Shown: positions 33,167-41,874 of the stretch, in pieces
How positions within the stretch are numbered: position 1 is the first letter of the stretch
Layout: each line of letters starts with the position of its first letter
Assembly (NCBI RefSeq): GCF_938046015.1
Contig: NZ_CALIXW010000005.1
Coordinates: 1-43,147 of the forward strand
DNA length: 43,147 bases
Source: an uncultured Porphyromonas sp.
GTDB lineage: Bacteria > Bacteroidota > Bacteroidia > Bacteroidales > Porphyromonadaceae
Reading direction: 5' to 3'
Made by a program: the position numbers and the translations under genes
Notes under the pieces: model-generated
What the model was told of the DNA's origin: nothing
Seen by the model: only the letters and a program-made list of their open reading frames with translations
Databases searched by the model: none

Positions 33167-33757
33167 ATGGATGCAAAGATTCAAGAACTGACCGAGAAGA
33201 TCTACAACGAAGGGGTAGAGCGAGGACAGACGGAAGCACAGCGACTCATCGCTGAGGCCGAGACCAAAGCCAAGACCATCGAAGCCGACGCACAGGCACG
33301 TGCCGCAGCACTCATCGCAGACGCTGAGCGCCGAGCCAAGGAACTCAAGGAGAACACACAGTCCGAGCTGCGCCTCTACAGCGCCCAGCTCGTCGACAGC
33401 CTCCGCAGCAGCATCGCTGACCAGATCCAGGGCCAGGTGGCAGAGCAGAATACCAAGGCACTAGCTGTAGATCCCCAGTTCATCCAGGGCCTCGTGGCTC
33501 GTATCGTCGAGGGCTTCGACCTCAACCGCGGCGTAGAGATCGCCACGGCTGACGCCGAGGCACTGCGTAGCTACTTCGCGTCCAACGCCAAGCAGCTCCT
33601 TGAGCAAGGGGTCAGCATCCGCTCTGTCGCGGGCAAGCCCACAGACTTCACCATCTCCCCTAAGGATGGCAGCTTCAAGATCCAGTTCGGAGAGGCAGAG
33701 TTCGCCGAGCTCTTCAAGAGCTTCCTACGTCCCGAGCTGAGCAAGATGCTCTTCTAG
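33167..33757 (+). CDS. atpE: V-type ATP synthase subunit E
   Basis: This 196-residue peripheral-stalk subunit has a long charged N-terminal coiled coil (residues about 1-75, rich in AEAETKAKTIEADAQARAAAL repeats) and a compact C-terminal domain that binds the head. Its weak sequence signature is supported by position: it is the first gene of a complete V-ATPase operon, 29 bp before the DUF2764 gene. No separate G/H stalk subunit gene is present in the locus. Confidence 0.88.
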   Translation: MDAKIQELTEKIYNEGVERGQTEAQRLIAEAETKAKTIEADAQARAAALIADAERRAKELKENTQSELRLYSAQLVDSLRSSIADQIQGQVAEQNTKALAVDPQFIQGLVARIVEGFDLNRGVEIATADAEALRSYFASNAKQLLEQGVSIRSVAGKPTDFTISPKDGSFKIQFGEAEFAELFKSFLRPELSKMLF

Positions 33758-33786
33758 GGCCTCACCAGCATCCTTGAGACAAGACC

Positions 33787-34737
33787 ATGGCTAAGTACTA
33801 CGGCTTAGTATCAGGGCTCCCAGTCTTGACCGCTGAGATGGCGAAGCCTCCCTATACTGCGGAGGAATTCTACCACGAACTACAGCCTGTCCTCAGCACC
33901 GCCGACCGCCAGCTCCTGGAGGCGCTGCGTGCCGAGCGGCTGCACCCTCAGCTCATCGACTGGATCAGCACCGATGCGCTAGCCCCCAGCCCCGAGGGCG
34001 CCTCTGAGGAGCCTGCTGATGAGGACTCGGCCGAGGGTTCAGCGCTCCTCACTCAGCTGCGCGCGCTCGCTCAGCGTGCCTCCGAAGGGGCACGCTTCGC
34101 AGCCCCGAAAGGGATCCCCAGCTATCTGGCACGCTTCGTCTACGAGCTCTACTACCGTCCCGCGGCCGATGACTGGCGTGCCGACAGCACCACGCCCGCC
34201 CTCATCGAGGAGCTGCGCCACGAGCGTATCGCCCTAGAGGATCGCCTCTCGCGCTACTACTATGAGTGGCTCGGGAAGAGCTCCAGCGCCTTCGTCCGTG
34301 GCTGGGCTGAGCTGAACAAGAACCTACGTAACATACTCGCGCTCTATACCTGTCGTCGCCTCGGCTGGGATCCTAAGGACTACATCGTAGGCAACGGTGA
34401 GGTCGAGGAGCTGCTGCGTACCAGCACGAGCAAGGACCTGGGGCTGGGCGATCAGTTGCCCTACCTCAAGGACGTGCTTCGCATCGCTGAGGAGCGTGAT
34501 ATAGCACGCCGCGAGCGTCTCATCGACCTGCTGAAGTGGCAGTGGATGGATGAGTGGACCTTCGTCCGTGTCTTCGATATAGACAATGTCCTTTGCTACT
34601 ACCTGCGCCTAGAGATCCTCGGCCGCTGGGTCCAGCTAGACGCCGAGCACGGCGAGGCTACCTTCCGCGGTATCGTACACGGGCTCAAGGGCGAGAGCGC
34701 ACGCGTCCTCGATGACTTCAGGCACAGCCACCGATAG
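33787..34737 (+). CDS. DUF2764 protein of the V-ATPase operon
   Basis: This 316-residue protein begins MAKYYGLVSGLPVL, the hallmark of DUF2764. The same gene sits between atpE and atpA in Chlamydia, Borrelia and Treponema V-ATPase operons. It is helical throughout with motifs such as FVRGWAELNKNLRNIL and LKWQWMDEWTFV. Its size and position, with no recognisable subunit C/d gene here, suggest that it stands in for subunit C (rotor-to-membrane connector); that is inference. An acidic linker lies near residues 70-90. Confidence 0.87.
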   Translation: MAKYYGLVSGLPVLTAEMAKPPYTAEEFYHELQPVLSTADRQLLEALRAERLHPQLIDWISTDALAPSPEGASEEPADEDSAEGSALLTQLRALAQRASEGARFAAPKGIPSYLARFVYELYYRPAADDWRADSTTPALIEELRHERIALEDRLSRYYYEWLGKSSSAFVRGWAELNKNLRNILALYTCRRLGWDPKDYIVGNGEVEELLRTSTSKDLGLGDQLPYLKDVLRIAEERDIARRERLIDLLKWQWMDEWTFVRVFDIDNVLCYYLRLEILGRWVQLDAEHGEATFRGIVHGLKGESARVLDDFRHSHR

Positions 34738-34795
34738 GCGGCCCCCGAGAGACATCGCAATCACATCGCAACACCGAAGAATACAATCATACATA

Positions 34796-36553
34796 ATGGC
34801 AACAAAAGGCATAGTAAAGGGCGTGGTCGGTAACCTCGTGACCATAGAGGCCGACGGTCCTGTGTCTCAGAATGAGATCTGCTACATCACCGTCGCAGGC
34901 GTAGACCTCATGAGCGAGGTCATTAAGGTACAGGGCAAGAACGCCTACGCGCAGGTCTTCGAGTCGACGCGTGGTATGCGCATCGGGGACGAAGTCCGCT
35001 TCGAGGGGCACATGCTCGAGGTGACGCTCGGCCCAGGGATGCTCTCCAAGAACTACGACGGGCTGCAGAACGACCTCGACAAGATGGAGGGCGTCTTCCT
35101 CAGCCGTGGTACCTATACCTATCCCCTAGATGAGGGCAAGCAGTGGGGCTTCTCCCCGCTGGCTCAGCCTGGGGATCGCGTGCAGGCTGGGAGCTGGCTG
35201 GGTGAGGTGACGGAGAACTACCAGTCCATCAAGGTCATGGTCCCCTTCACCTTCGAGGGTCTCTATACCGTCAAGTCCATCGCTGCGGCGGGTGACTATA
35301 CCGTCAAGGAGACCATCGCCGTCCTCACCGACGAGGCAGGACAGGAGCACCAGGTGACCATGGAGCAGAAGTGGCCCGTCAAGCGCCCCATCAGCTGCTA
35401 TGCCGAGAAGCCCCGCCCCCACAAGCTCCTCGAGACAGGCGTACGTATGATCGATACCATGAACCCCATCGTAGAGGGCGGTACGGGCTTCATCCCCGGT
35501 CCCTTCGGTACGGGGAAGACCGTGCTCCAGCATGCCATCAGTAAGCAGGCCGAGGCCGACATCGTCATCATCGCGGCCTGCGGGGAGCGTGCCAATGAGG
35601 TCGTGGAGGTCTTCAAGGAGTTCCCCGAGCTCAAGGATCCCAACACCGGCCGCCCCCTCATGGAGCGTACCATCATCATCGCTAATACCTCCAACATGCC
35701 TGTGGCAGCCCGTGAGGCCTCGGTCTACACCGCGATGACCATCGCCGAGTACTACCGCTCCATGGGACTCAAGGTGCTGCTGATGGCTGACTCCACCTCC
35801 CGCTGGGCGCAGGCGCTGCGTGAGATGTCGAACCGCCTCGAGGAGCTCCCTGGCCCCGACGCCTTCCCTATGGACCTCTCGGCCATCGTGGCTAACTTCT
35901 ACGCCCGTGCAGGCTTCGTCCACCTCAACAATGGTGCTACGGGCTCCGTGACCTTCATCGGGACGGTATCTCCTGCAGGGGGTAACCTCAAGGAACCCGT
36001 TACGGAGAACACCAAGAAGGTAGCCCGCTGCTTCTACGCCCTCGAGCAGGAGCGTGCCGACCGCAAGCGTTACCCTGCCGTCAACCCCATCGACAGCTAC
36101 TCCAAGTACCTCGAGTACCCCGAGTTCCAGGACTACATGGCCGAGCGCATCGGCTCGGGCTGGATCGCTAAGGTCGGGGAGATGAAGCAGCGCCTCATCC
36201 AGGGTAAGGAGATCTCCGAGCAGATCAACATCCTCGGTGACGACGGCGTGCCGCTGGACTACCACATTACCTTCTGGAAGAGCGAGCTCATCGACTTCGT
36301 CATCTGCCAGCAGGACGCCTTCGACGAGATCGACGCTAACTGCTCGCTCGAGCGTCAAGAGTACATGGTGGACAAGGTCATGCAGATCTGCCGTACGGAC
36401 TTTGCCTTCGAGGACTTCGTCCAGGTGGGTGAGCACTTCAAGGATCTGATCAATGCCCTCAAGCAGATGAGCTATTCGGTCTTCCGCAGCGAGGACTTCG
36501 CGCGTCACGAGGCACGCGCCGACGAACTAGTCGCACAGCGCGCAAAAAACTAA
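34796..36553 (+). CDS. atpA: V-type ATP synthase subunit A (catalytic)
   Basis: This is a 585-residue catalytic subunit. Its Walker A is GPFGTGKT at 235-242. VIIAACGERANEVVEVFKEFPEL, LLMADSTSRWAQALREMSNRLEELPG and the family-specific non-homologous insert (about 110-190) are present. I start at ATG 34796 because it yields MATKGIVKGVVGNLVTIEADG, the normal N-terminus; an earlier in-frame ATG overlaps the end of the DUF2764 gene. It couples ATP hydrolysis or synthesis to ion movement through the K ring. It is followed after 7 bp by atpB. Confidence 0.98.
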   Translation: MATKGIVKGVVGNLVTIEADGPVSQNEICYITVAGVDLMSEVIKVQGKNAYAQVFESTRGMRIGDEVRFEGHMLEVTLGPGMLSKNYDGLQNDLDKMEGVFLSRGTYTYPLDEGKQWGFSPLAQPGDRVQAGSWLGEVTENYQSIKVMVPFTFEGLYTVKSIAAAGDYTVKETIAVLTDEAGQEHQVTMEQKWPVKRPISCYAEKPRPHKLLETGVRMIDTMNPIVEGGTGFIPGPFGTGKTVLQHAISKQAEADIVIIAACGERANEVVEVFKEFPELKDPNTGRPLMERTIIIANTSNMPVAAREASVYTAMTIAEYYRSMGLKVLLMADSTSRWAQALREMSNRLEELPGPDAFPMDLSAIVANFYARAGFVHLNNGATGSVTFIGTVSPAGGNLKEPVTENTKKVARCFYALEQERADRKRYPAVNPIDSYSKYLEYPEFQDYMAERIGSGWIAKVGEMKQRLIQGKEISEQINILGDDGVPLDYHITFWKSELIDFVICQQDAFDEIDANCSLERQEYMVDKVMQICRTDFAFEDFVQVGEHFKDLINALKQMSYSVFRSEDFARHEARADELVAQRAKN

Positions 36554-36560
36554 GACGATT

Positions 36561-37883
36561 ATGACAGCAAAAGCATTCCAAAAGATATACACCAAGGTCG
36601 AGAACATTACGAAGGCCACCTGTATGCTCCGCGCTACGGGCGTAGGTAATGAGGAGCTGGCTACGATCAACGGGCGCCTGGCGCAGGTTGTGCGTATCAT
36701 GAACGATGAGGTCACGCTGCAGGTCTTCGGCGGGACGGAGGGCATCCCCACGGACGCCGAGGTCATCTTCCTCGGCAAGGCCCCTTCGCTGCAGGTCGGC
36801 GACCAGCTCGTTGGGCGCTTCTTCAACGCCTACGGCGAGCCCATCGATGGCGGCCCTGCCGTCTCGGGGCAGGAGGTAGAGATCGGCGGCCCTTCGGTCA
36901 ACCCCGTTCGCCGCGAGCAGCCCTCCGAGCTGATCGCCACGGGGATTGCGGGCATCGACCTTAATAACACGCTCGTCACGGGGCAGAAGATCCCCTTCTT
37001 TGCTGACCCTGACCAGCCCTTCAACGAGGTGATGGCCATGGTGGCCCTCCGTGCTAAGAGCGACAAGATCATCCTCGGCGGGATGGGTATGACCAATGAC
37101 GACTACCTCTTCTTTAAGAATACCTTCAGCAACGCCGGTGCCCTAGACCGCATCGTCAGCTTCATCAACACGACGGAGGACCCCTCCGTCGAGCGTCTGC
37201 TCATCCCCGACATGGCGCTCACGGCCGCCGAGTACTTCTCCGTCGTCAAGGGTGAGAAGGTCCTCGTGCTGCTGACGGACATGACGAACTACGCCGACGC
37301 CCTGGCCATCGTCTCCAACCGCATGGATCAGATCCCTTCTAAGGACTCGATGCCGGGCTCACTCTACTCTGACCTGGCGAAGATCTACGAGAAGGCGGTA
37401 CAGTTCCCCGACGGAGGCTCCATTACCATCATCGCCGTGACGACCCTCTCGGGTGGGGACATCACCCACGCAGTGCCTGACAACACGGGGTACATCACTG
37501 AGGGGCAGCTCTACCTGCGCCGTGATTCTAATGTGGGTAAGGTCATCATCGACCCCTTCCGCTCACTGTCGCGCCTCAAGCAGCTCGTCATCGGCAAGAA
37601 GACCCGTGAGGACCATCCCCAGGTGATGAACGCTGCTGTGCGTCTCTTCTCGGATGCCGCTGGTGCGCAGACCAAGATGGAGAACGGCTTCGACCTCACG
37701 GACTACGACGAGCGCACGCTCTCCTTCGCGGCCGACTACTCCCGTGAGCTGCTGGCCATCGACGTCAATATCGACACGGAGCAGATGCTGGATACGGCCT
37801 GGAACCTCTTCGGCAAGTACTTCCGTCCCGCCGAGGTCAACATCAAGCAGCAGCTGGTCGATAAGTACTGGCCCAAGGCATAA
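36561..37883 (+). CDS. atpB: V-type ATP synthase subunit B
   Basis: This 440-residue non-catalytic head subunit lacks a Walker A, as expected. KIPFFADPDQPFNEVMAMVALRAK replaces the P-loop region. VLLTDMTNYADALAIVSNRMDQIPSKDSMPGSLYSDLAKIYEKA is a near-universal B-subunit signature stretch. Length is typical of the chlamydial/spirochaetal branch. After its stop the operon is interrupted by the low-GC peptidase E gene instead of continuing directly to atpD. Confidence 0.98.
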   Translation: MTAKAFQKIYTKVENITKATCMLRATGVGNEELATINGRLAQVVRIMNDEVTLQVFGGTEGIPTDAEVIFLGKAPSLQVGDQLVGRFFNAYGEPIDGGPAVSGQEVEIGGPSVNPVRREQPSELIATGIAGIDLNNTLVTGQKIPFFADPDQPFNEVMAMVALRAKSDKIILGGMGMTNDDYLFFKNTFSNAGALDRIVSFINTTEDPSVERLLIPDMALTAAEYFSVVKGEKVLVLLTDMTNYADALAIVSNRMDQIPSKDSMPGSLYSDLAKIYEKAVQFPDGGSITIIAVTTLSGGDITHAVPDNTGYITEGQLYLRRDSNVGKVIIDPFRSLSRLKQLVIGKKTREDHPQVMNAAVRLFSDAAGAQTKMENGFDLTDYDERTLSFAADYSRELLAIDVNIDTEQMLDTAWNLFGKYFRPAEVNIKQQLVDKYWPKA

Positions 37884-37969
37884 GAGTTTAGTTCTAATCC
37901 TACTCACGTTACTAGAAAGGCACTCCCTAAGGGGTGCTTGGATTAGGCAGGACCAAAGACATACAGATT

Positions 37970-38599
37970 ATGAGCTCAAGTATCTTCCTCTTTCTCTGCT
38001 CCTCATTCGTAGACGTAGCGCCTCTCTTACAACAATGGAGTCCTATCGAGTTGCAAGGGAAGCAGGTGACTTTCATCCCTACAGCGAGTATTCCCGAGTC
38101 ATATAAGGAATACGTTCGATTAGGACAACAGGCCCTCGAAGGTCTTGGACTAAAGGTGCTCCCCTTAGAGGTGTCTAAGGCCTTGCCTAAAGAGATTGAA
38201 GCCGCGCTCTCGCAGGGGGATTTTATCTATGTATCAGGAGGCAATACCTTCTATCTTCTTCAGGAGCTAAAGCGCAAAGGTGCGGAGCAGCTGATTCGGG
38301 AAGAGGTTGAGAAAGGGAAACCCTATATCGGGGAATCTGCCGGCTCAGTGATATCAGCTCCTAGCATCGAGTATGTTCAGCTAATGGATGATATCTGTGC
38401 AGCTCCTGAACTAAGCTCTTTGCTTGCCTTAGGACTGATCTCTAGATACCCGGTACCTCACTATCAGAGCTATCCTTTTACTGAGGTTGCGGATAAAGTC
38501 CTTACGACATACGGGGGCAAGCTCCCCCTTGTGCCGATCACCAATGAGCAGGCTATCGTCGTCCGAGGGGGTGAGTTCACCATCCTTACCAAGGAATAA
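37970..38599 (+). CDS. Peptidase E (S51), low GC, inside the V-ATPase operon
   Basis: This 209-residue cytosolic serine peptidase of the class-I glutamine-amidotransferase-like fold belongs to the S51 dipeptidase E group, which cleaves Asp-X dipeptides. The nucleophile elbow GESAGS places Ser123. His164 in PVPHYQS and Asp140 or Asp141 complete a plausible triad, and VSGGNTFYLL at 88-97 is a family block. I start at ATG 37970, which gives MSSSIFLFL; an upstream ATG adds 12 unlikely residues. Sample lines are about 40-45% G+C against about 62% in atpB, with many TTA, AAA and AGA-type codons. It is in the operon direction with gaps of 86 bp and 21 bp. Confidence 0.88.
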   Translation: MSSSIFLFLCSSFVDVAPLLQQWSPIELQGKQVTFIPTASIPESYKEYVRLGQQALEGLGLKVLPLEVSKALPKEIEAALSQGDFIYVSGGNTFYLLQELKRKGAEQLIREEVEKGKPYIGESAGSVISAPSIEYVQLMDDICAAPELSSLLALGLISRYPVPHYQSYPFTEVADKVLTTYGGKLPLVPITNEQAIVVRGGEFTILTKE

Positions 38600-38620
38600 T
38601 AGCTAGCCATCATACAACTT

Positions 38621-39235
38621 ATGGCGATACGATTTCAATACAACAAGACCTCGCTACAGCAGCAGGAGAAGGCGCTGAAGATGCGCCTGCGCACCTTGCC
38701 TACCATCAAGAGCAAGGAGAGCGCCCTGAGGCAGCAGGTCAAGCAAACCAAGCGCGAGGTCGAGGAGCTAGAGGCGAAGCTGGAGCGAGAGCTGCAGGGT
38801 TACCAGGGTATGGTGAGCCTGTGGGCAGAGTTCGACCCCAGCTTGATCACCGTCGATAGGGTAGACCTGTCCATGCGCAAGGTCGCTGGCGTCATGCTGC
38901 CCGTCCTCGGGGAGATTCACTACGAGGTGCGTCCTTTCAGCATCTTCAACGCCCCGAGCTGGTTCGCCGAGGGCATCGAGCTGCTCAAGACGCTTGCCAC
39001 GACGGGTATCCAGGCCGAGTTCCTCCGCCTCAAGATGGAGTACCTCGAGCACGCCCGCAAGAAGACCACGCAGAAGGTAAACCTCTTCGAGAAGGTGCAG
39101 ATCCCTGGCTATCAGGATGCCATACGCAAGATCAAGCGCTTCATCGAGGATGAGGAGAGCCTGTCGAAGGCCTCGCAGAAGATCATGCGTACCAATATCG
39201 AGAAGCGTAAGCAAAAGGAGGAGGAAGAGCTATGA
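38621..39235 (+). CDS. atpD: V-type ATP synthase subunit D
   Basis: This 204-residue central rotor shaft is almost entirely coiled coil at both ends (LQQQEKALKMRLRTLPTIKSKE near the start, DAIRKIKRFIEDEESLSKASQKI near the end) with a short middle. This is the usual D-subunit layout. It turns inside the A3B3 head. Its stop overlaps the start of atpI by four bases (ATGA). Confidence 0.94.
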   Translation: MAIRFQYNKTSLQQQEKALKMRLRTLPTIKSKESALRQQVKQTKREVEELEAKLERELQGYQGMVSLWAEFDPSLITVDRVDLSMRKVAGVMLPVLGEIHYEVRPFSIFNAPSWFAEGIELLKTLATTGIQAEFLRLKMEYLEHARKKTTQKVNLFEKVQIPGYQDAIRKIKRFIEDEESLSKASQKIMRTNIEKRKQKEEEEL

Positions 39236-41058
39236 TACAGCCAATGAGTAAATACGCCTTCCTCGTCTTCCATCGGGACTACGAGGCTGTGCTCCACCAG
39301 CTGCGTGAGCTCGGCGTGCTCCACATCCAGGAGCGCCGCGATACGCGCGAGGTCGAGGAGCTGCAGCAGATCCAGCAGGAGCGTGGCGAGGTCAAGATCC
39401 TGCTACGTCAGCTGCGACCCTTTGCCGAAGGGCAGGACCCCGAGCTGCATCCTCGCCTCAGGCAGCGCGCTGAGGGGCAGGAGCTCGTCCGCGAGCTTCA
39501 CGGACTCCTCGAGCTACGTGGACAGAAGCAACAGGAGCTGGCCGCGCTACGTGCGGAGGCTGGCGAAGTAGCGCTGTGGGGAGACTTCAGCCCCGAGCGT
39601 CTCGAGCAGCTGGACACCGCGGGCTACCAGCTGGAGTTCTACAGCATGCCGCTGGCACGCTATACGGAGGACTTCGAGGCAGGGCACGACGTGCTCCCCA
39701 TCGCCGAGCAGGCGGGGCGTAAGTACTTTGTCCTCCTGCGTCGTGCAGGGGACGCTGCGCCGCTGGCGGAGGCCGATCGCCTAGCCCGTCCCGCACGTAG
39801 CGTCGCTCAGGTCGAGGAGCTCATCGCACAGCGCCGTGAGGAGCTGGAGACGCTGGAGCGTAGCATCACGATCGAGACCCCCAGTCATCTGGCTGAGCTG
39901 GAGCAGTACGATAGGCTGCTGGAGAATGAGCTGAGCTTCGGCAAGGCACAGCTGCAGGCCGAGCGCCTGGCGGATGAGCGCCTGTATCTGCTGGAGGGCT
40001 TCGTCCCCACGGAGCAGGCTGCGGCCTTCGAGCAGGAGCTGGCGAAGACGGGCTGTTACTTCAAGCAAATCGACTTCGATCCCGCGACGGAGCGCGTGCC
40101 CATACAGCTCAAGAATAATAGCTTCGCCCGTAGCTTCGAGTTCATCACTCAGCTCTTCTCGCTGCCCAACTATGGAGAGATCGACCAGACGGTGCTCATC
40201 GCCCCCTTCTTCATGCTCTTCTTCGGTATGTGCTTCGGCGACGCAGGCTATGGGCTCATCCTACTGCTGGCTTCGACTTTCTTCCGACTCAGGAACAAGG
40301 GCGGTGACAATAGTCTCCTCAGCCTCGGGCAGTGGCTCGGTGGCGGTGCCTTCGTCGTAGGGCTCGTCCTCGGCTCGATCTTCGGTATGGAGCTACCCTG
40401 GGCGCGCGACAAGGACTACCTCTTCAACCAGGACAACATGATGGTCATCGCCGTGGTCATCGGCCTCATCCAGGTCTTCTTCGGTAAGCTCGTAGGGGCC
40501 TACAAGACGAGTCGACAGCAGGGCTGGCGCTATGCGCTCTCAGGCTATGCCTGGGTGCTGCTGCTCATCGGCCTAGGGCTGATCTACCTCTTGCCGAAGC
40601 TCGAGATCGCGCTGCCCCTATGGCTGCAGTATGGCCTCTACGGCATCGTCGGGCTCTCGGTACTGGTAGCCTTCCTCTACAACAGCCCAGGCAAGAACCC
40701 GCTGATCAATGTCGGCTCGGGCCTCTGGACCTCCTACAACAATGCCTCGGGGCTGCTCGGGGACGCCCTCTCCTATATCCGCCTCTTCGCCATCGGGCTG
40801 ACGGGGAGTATCCTAGGGAGTGTCTTCAACCAGCTGGCTATGTCCTGCATCCCCTCGGGGGCTGATGCGAGCATCGGCGGCATCGTCATCGGCTGGGTGA
40901 TGGCGCTCTTCATCCTAGCCTTTGGGCATACGATCAACTTCGGCATCGCCCTCATCGGCGCCTTTGTCCACCCGCTTCGTCTGACCTTCGTAGAGTACTA
41001 CAAGAACAGCGAATTCGAGGGCGGAGGCCGTCCCTACGCGCCCCTCAAGCGTAAGTAA
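39232..41058 (+). CDS. atpI: V-type ATP synthase subunit I (a subunit)
   Basis: This is a 608-residue stator subunit. Residues 1-about 315 are cytoplasmic and coiled-coil-rich, and the rest has about seven membrane helices. FFMLFFGMCFGDAGYGLILLLASTFF, YIRLFAIGLTGSILGSVFNQLA and FGIALIGAFVHPLRLTFVEYYKN are signature stretches. The last contains the conserved membrane Arg that faces the K-ring carboxylate. An alternative ATG at 39244 gives MSKYAFLVFH. It is translationally coupled to atpD by the ATGA overlap. Confidence 0.96.
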   Translation: MIQPMSKYAFLVFHRDYEAVLHQLRELGVLHIQERRDTREVEELQQIQQERGEVKILLRQLRPFAEGQDPELHPRLRQRAEGQELVRELHGLLELRGQKQQELAALRAEAGEVALWGDFSPERLEQLDTAGYQLEFYSMPLARYTEDFEAGHDVLPIAEQAGRKYFVLLRRAGDAAPLAEADRLARPARSVAQVEELIAQRREELETLERSITIETPSHLAELEQYDRLLENELSFGKAQLQAERLADERLYLLEGFVPTEQAAAFEQELAKTGCYFKQIDFDPATERVPIQLKNNSFARSFEFITQLFSLPNYGEIDQTVLIAPFFMLFFGMCFGDAGYGLILLLASTFFRLRNKGGDNSLLSLGQWLGGGAFVVGLVLGSIFGMELPWARDKDYLFNQDNMMVIAVVIGLIQVFFGKLVGAYKTSRQQGWRYALSGYAWVLLLIGLGLIYLLPKLEIALPLWLQYGLYGIVGLSVLVAFLYNSPGKNPLINVGSGLWTSYNNASGLLGDALSYIRLFAIGLTGSILGSVFNQLAMSCIPSGADASIGGIVIGWVMALFILAFGHTINFGIALIGAFVHPLRLTFVEYYKNSEFEGGGRPYAPLKRK

Positions 41059-41101
41059 ACAAGCAAAAGAATAATAGTACTATTAACTCAACTCAACGAT
41101 T

Positions 41102-41560
41102 ATGAATGAGATGTTGTCATTCCTCGGCCTCGCGCTGATGGTAGGCCTTACAGGTATCGGTAGTAGCATCGGCGTGACGATCTGCGGTAATGCTGCAGTC
41201 GGAGCGATGAGGAAGAACCCTGACTCACTGGGGCAGTATATCGGTCTGGCGGCGCTACCTAGCTCCCAGGGGCTGTACGGCTTCGTAGGCTTCTTCATGG
41301 CCAAGACGGCGCTGGATAAGCTCATCGCCGCAGGGGCGATCACTCCCTTCGCTGCCTGGGCTATCTTCGGCGCTGGGCTGATCCTCGGTATCGTCGGCCT
41401 CTACTCCGCGATCCGTCAGGCGCAGGTCTGTGCCAACGGGATCCAGGCCATTGGTAGCGGCGAGAACGTCTTCAGCGCTACGATGGTGATGGCCGTCTTC
41501 CCTGAGCTCTACGCCATCCTGGCCCTGCTGGTCGCTATCCTCACGGTGAACTCCCTCTAA
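41102..41560 (+). CDS. atpK: V-type ATP synthase subunit K (proteolipid ring)
   Basis: This 152-residue, four-helix duplicated proteolipid has the ion-binding carboxylate Glu135 in the fourth helix (FPELYAI). The first half carries PSSQGLYGF, with Ser55 and Gln56 in place of the Glu of the second half, so one carboxylate serves per four-helix unit, as in bacterial Na+-type K subunits. Polar residues Gln56 and Gln106/Gln108 could complete a Na+ site, but H+ use is not excluded. It is the last gene of the operon, followed by a strong terminator. Confidence 0.96.
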   Translation: MNEMLSFLGLALMVGLTGIGSSIGVTICGNAAVGAMRKNPDSLGQYIGLAALPSSQGLYGFVGFFMAKTALDKLIAAGAITPFAAWAIFGAGLILGIVGLYSAIRQAQVCANGIQAIGSGENVFSATMVMAVFPELYAILALLVAILTVNSL

Positions 41561-41601
41561 TCCAGGATAAGCCGTCTTAGGCCACAGGCCTTAGGCGCTA
41601 T

Positions 41602-41642
41602 AAGGGGCGCATCCTCCGCTGGAGGATGCGCCCCTTGTCTTT
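41602..41642 (+). terminator. Rho-independent terminator of the V-ATPase operon
   Basis: A perfect 16-bp stem (AAGGGGCGCATCCTCC / GGAGGATGCGCCCCTT, 41602-41617 and 41621-41636) with the loop GCT is followed by GTCTTT, 41 bp after the atpK stop. Confidence 0.92.
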
Positions 41643-41696
41643 GGCCGAAGTTGCAGTAGGGGAAAGGTGGGATCGTGAGCTAAGGGGGAGTGCCCG

Positions 41697-41778
41697 TGAG
41701 AGATATCAGTGGGCGCGCTGAGGGGCGTCAGTGAGGCGCCTCAGGGATAGCAGTCAGGAGGCTGAGGGATATCCCTCA
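41697..41778. repeat. Intergenic palindromic array E (4 units, 22-bp period)
   Basis: Units start at 41697, 41719, 41741 and 41763: TGAGAGATATCAGTGG, TGAGGGGCGTCAGTGA, TCAGGGATAGCAGTCA and the perfect palindrome TGAGGGATATCCCTCA. The spacers are gcgcgc, ggcgcc and ggaggc, all six bases. It lies between the V-ATPase terminator and porX. Confidence 0.88.
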
Positions 41779-41838
41779 CGGGGGCTCGGACTTGTAGGGG
41801 GCTTCGCTGCACCCCTTGCTCACTTTGCAGGGGGACTT

Positions 41839-41874
41839 GGGCAAGGGGCTCACGGCCTTGGCCGTCGCTTGCCC
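41839..41874. repeat. Nested inverted repeat upstream of porX
   Basis: GGGCAAG (41839-41845) pairs with CTTGCCC (41868-41874), and within it ACGGCC (41852-41857) pairs with GGCCGT (41860-41865). It lies about 200 bp before porX in a GC-rich stretch with no gene. A weak -7-like box, TATCTTAG, is at 42017; the rest of 41779-42070 shows nothing recognised. Confidence 0.55.

Noticed and set aside
35126..36508. Long minus-strand frame (460 codons) opposite atpA
   Set aside because: It is a shadow of a highly conserved catalytic-subunit gene in GC-rich DNA; its translation has low-complexity Leu/Asp/Gly/Val content and no family motif.
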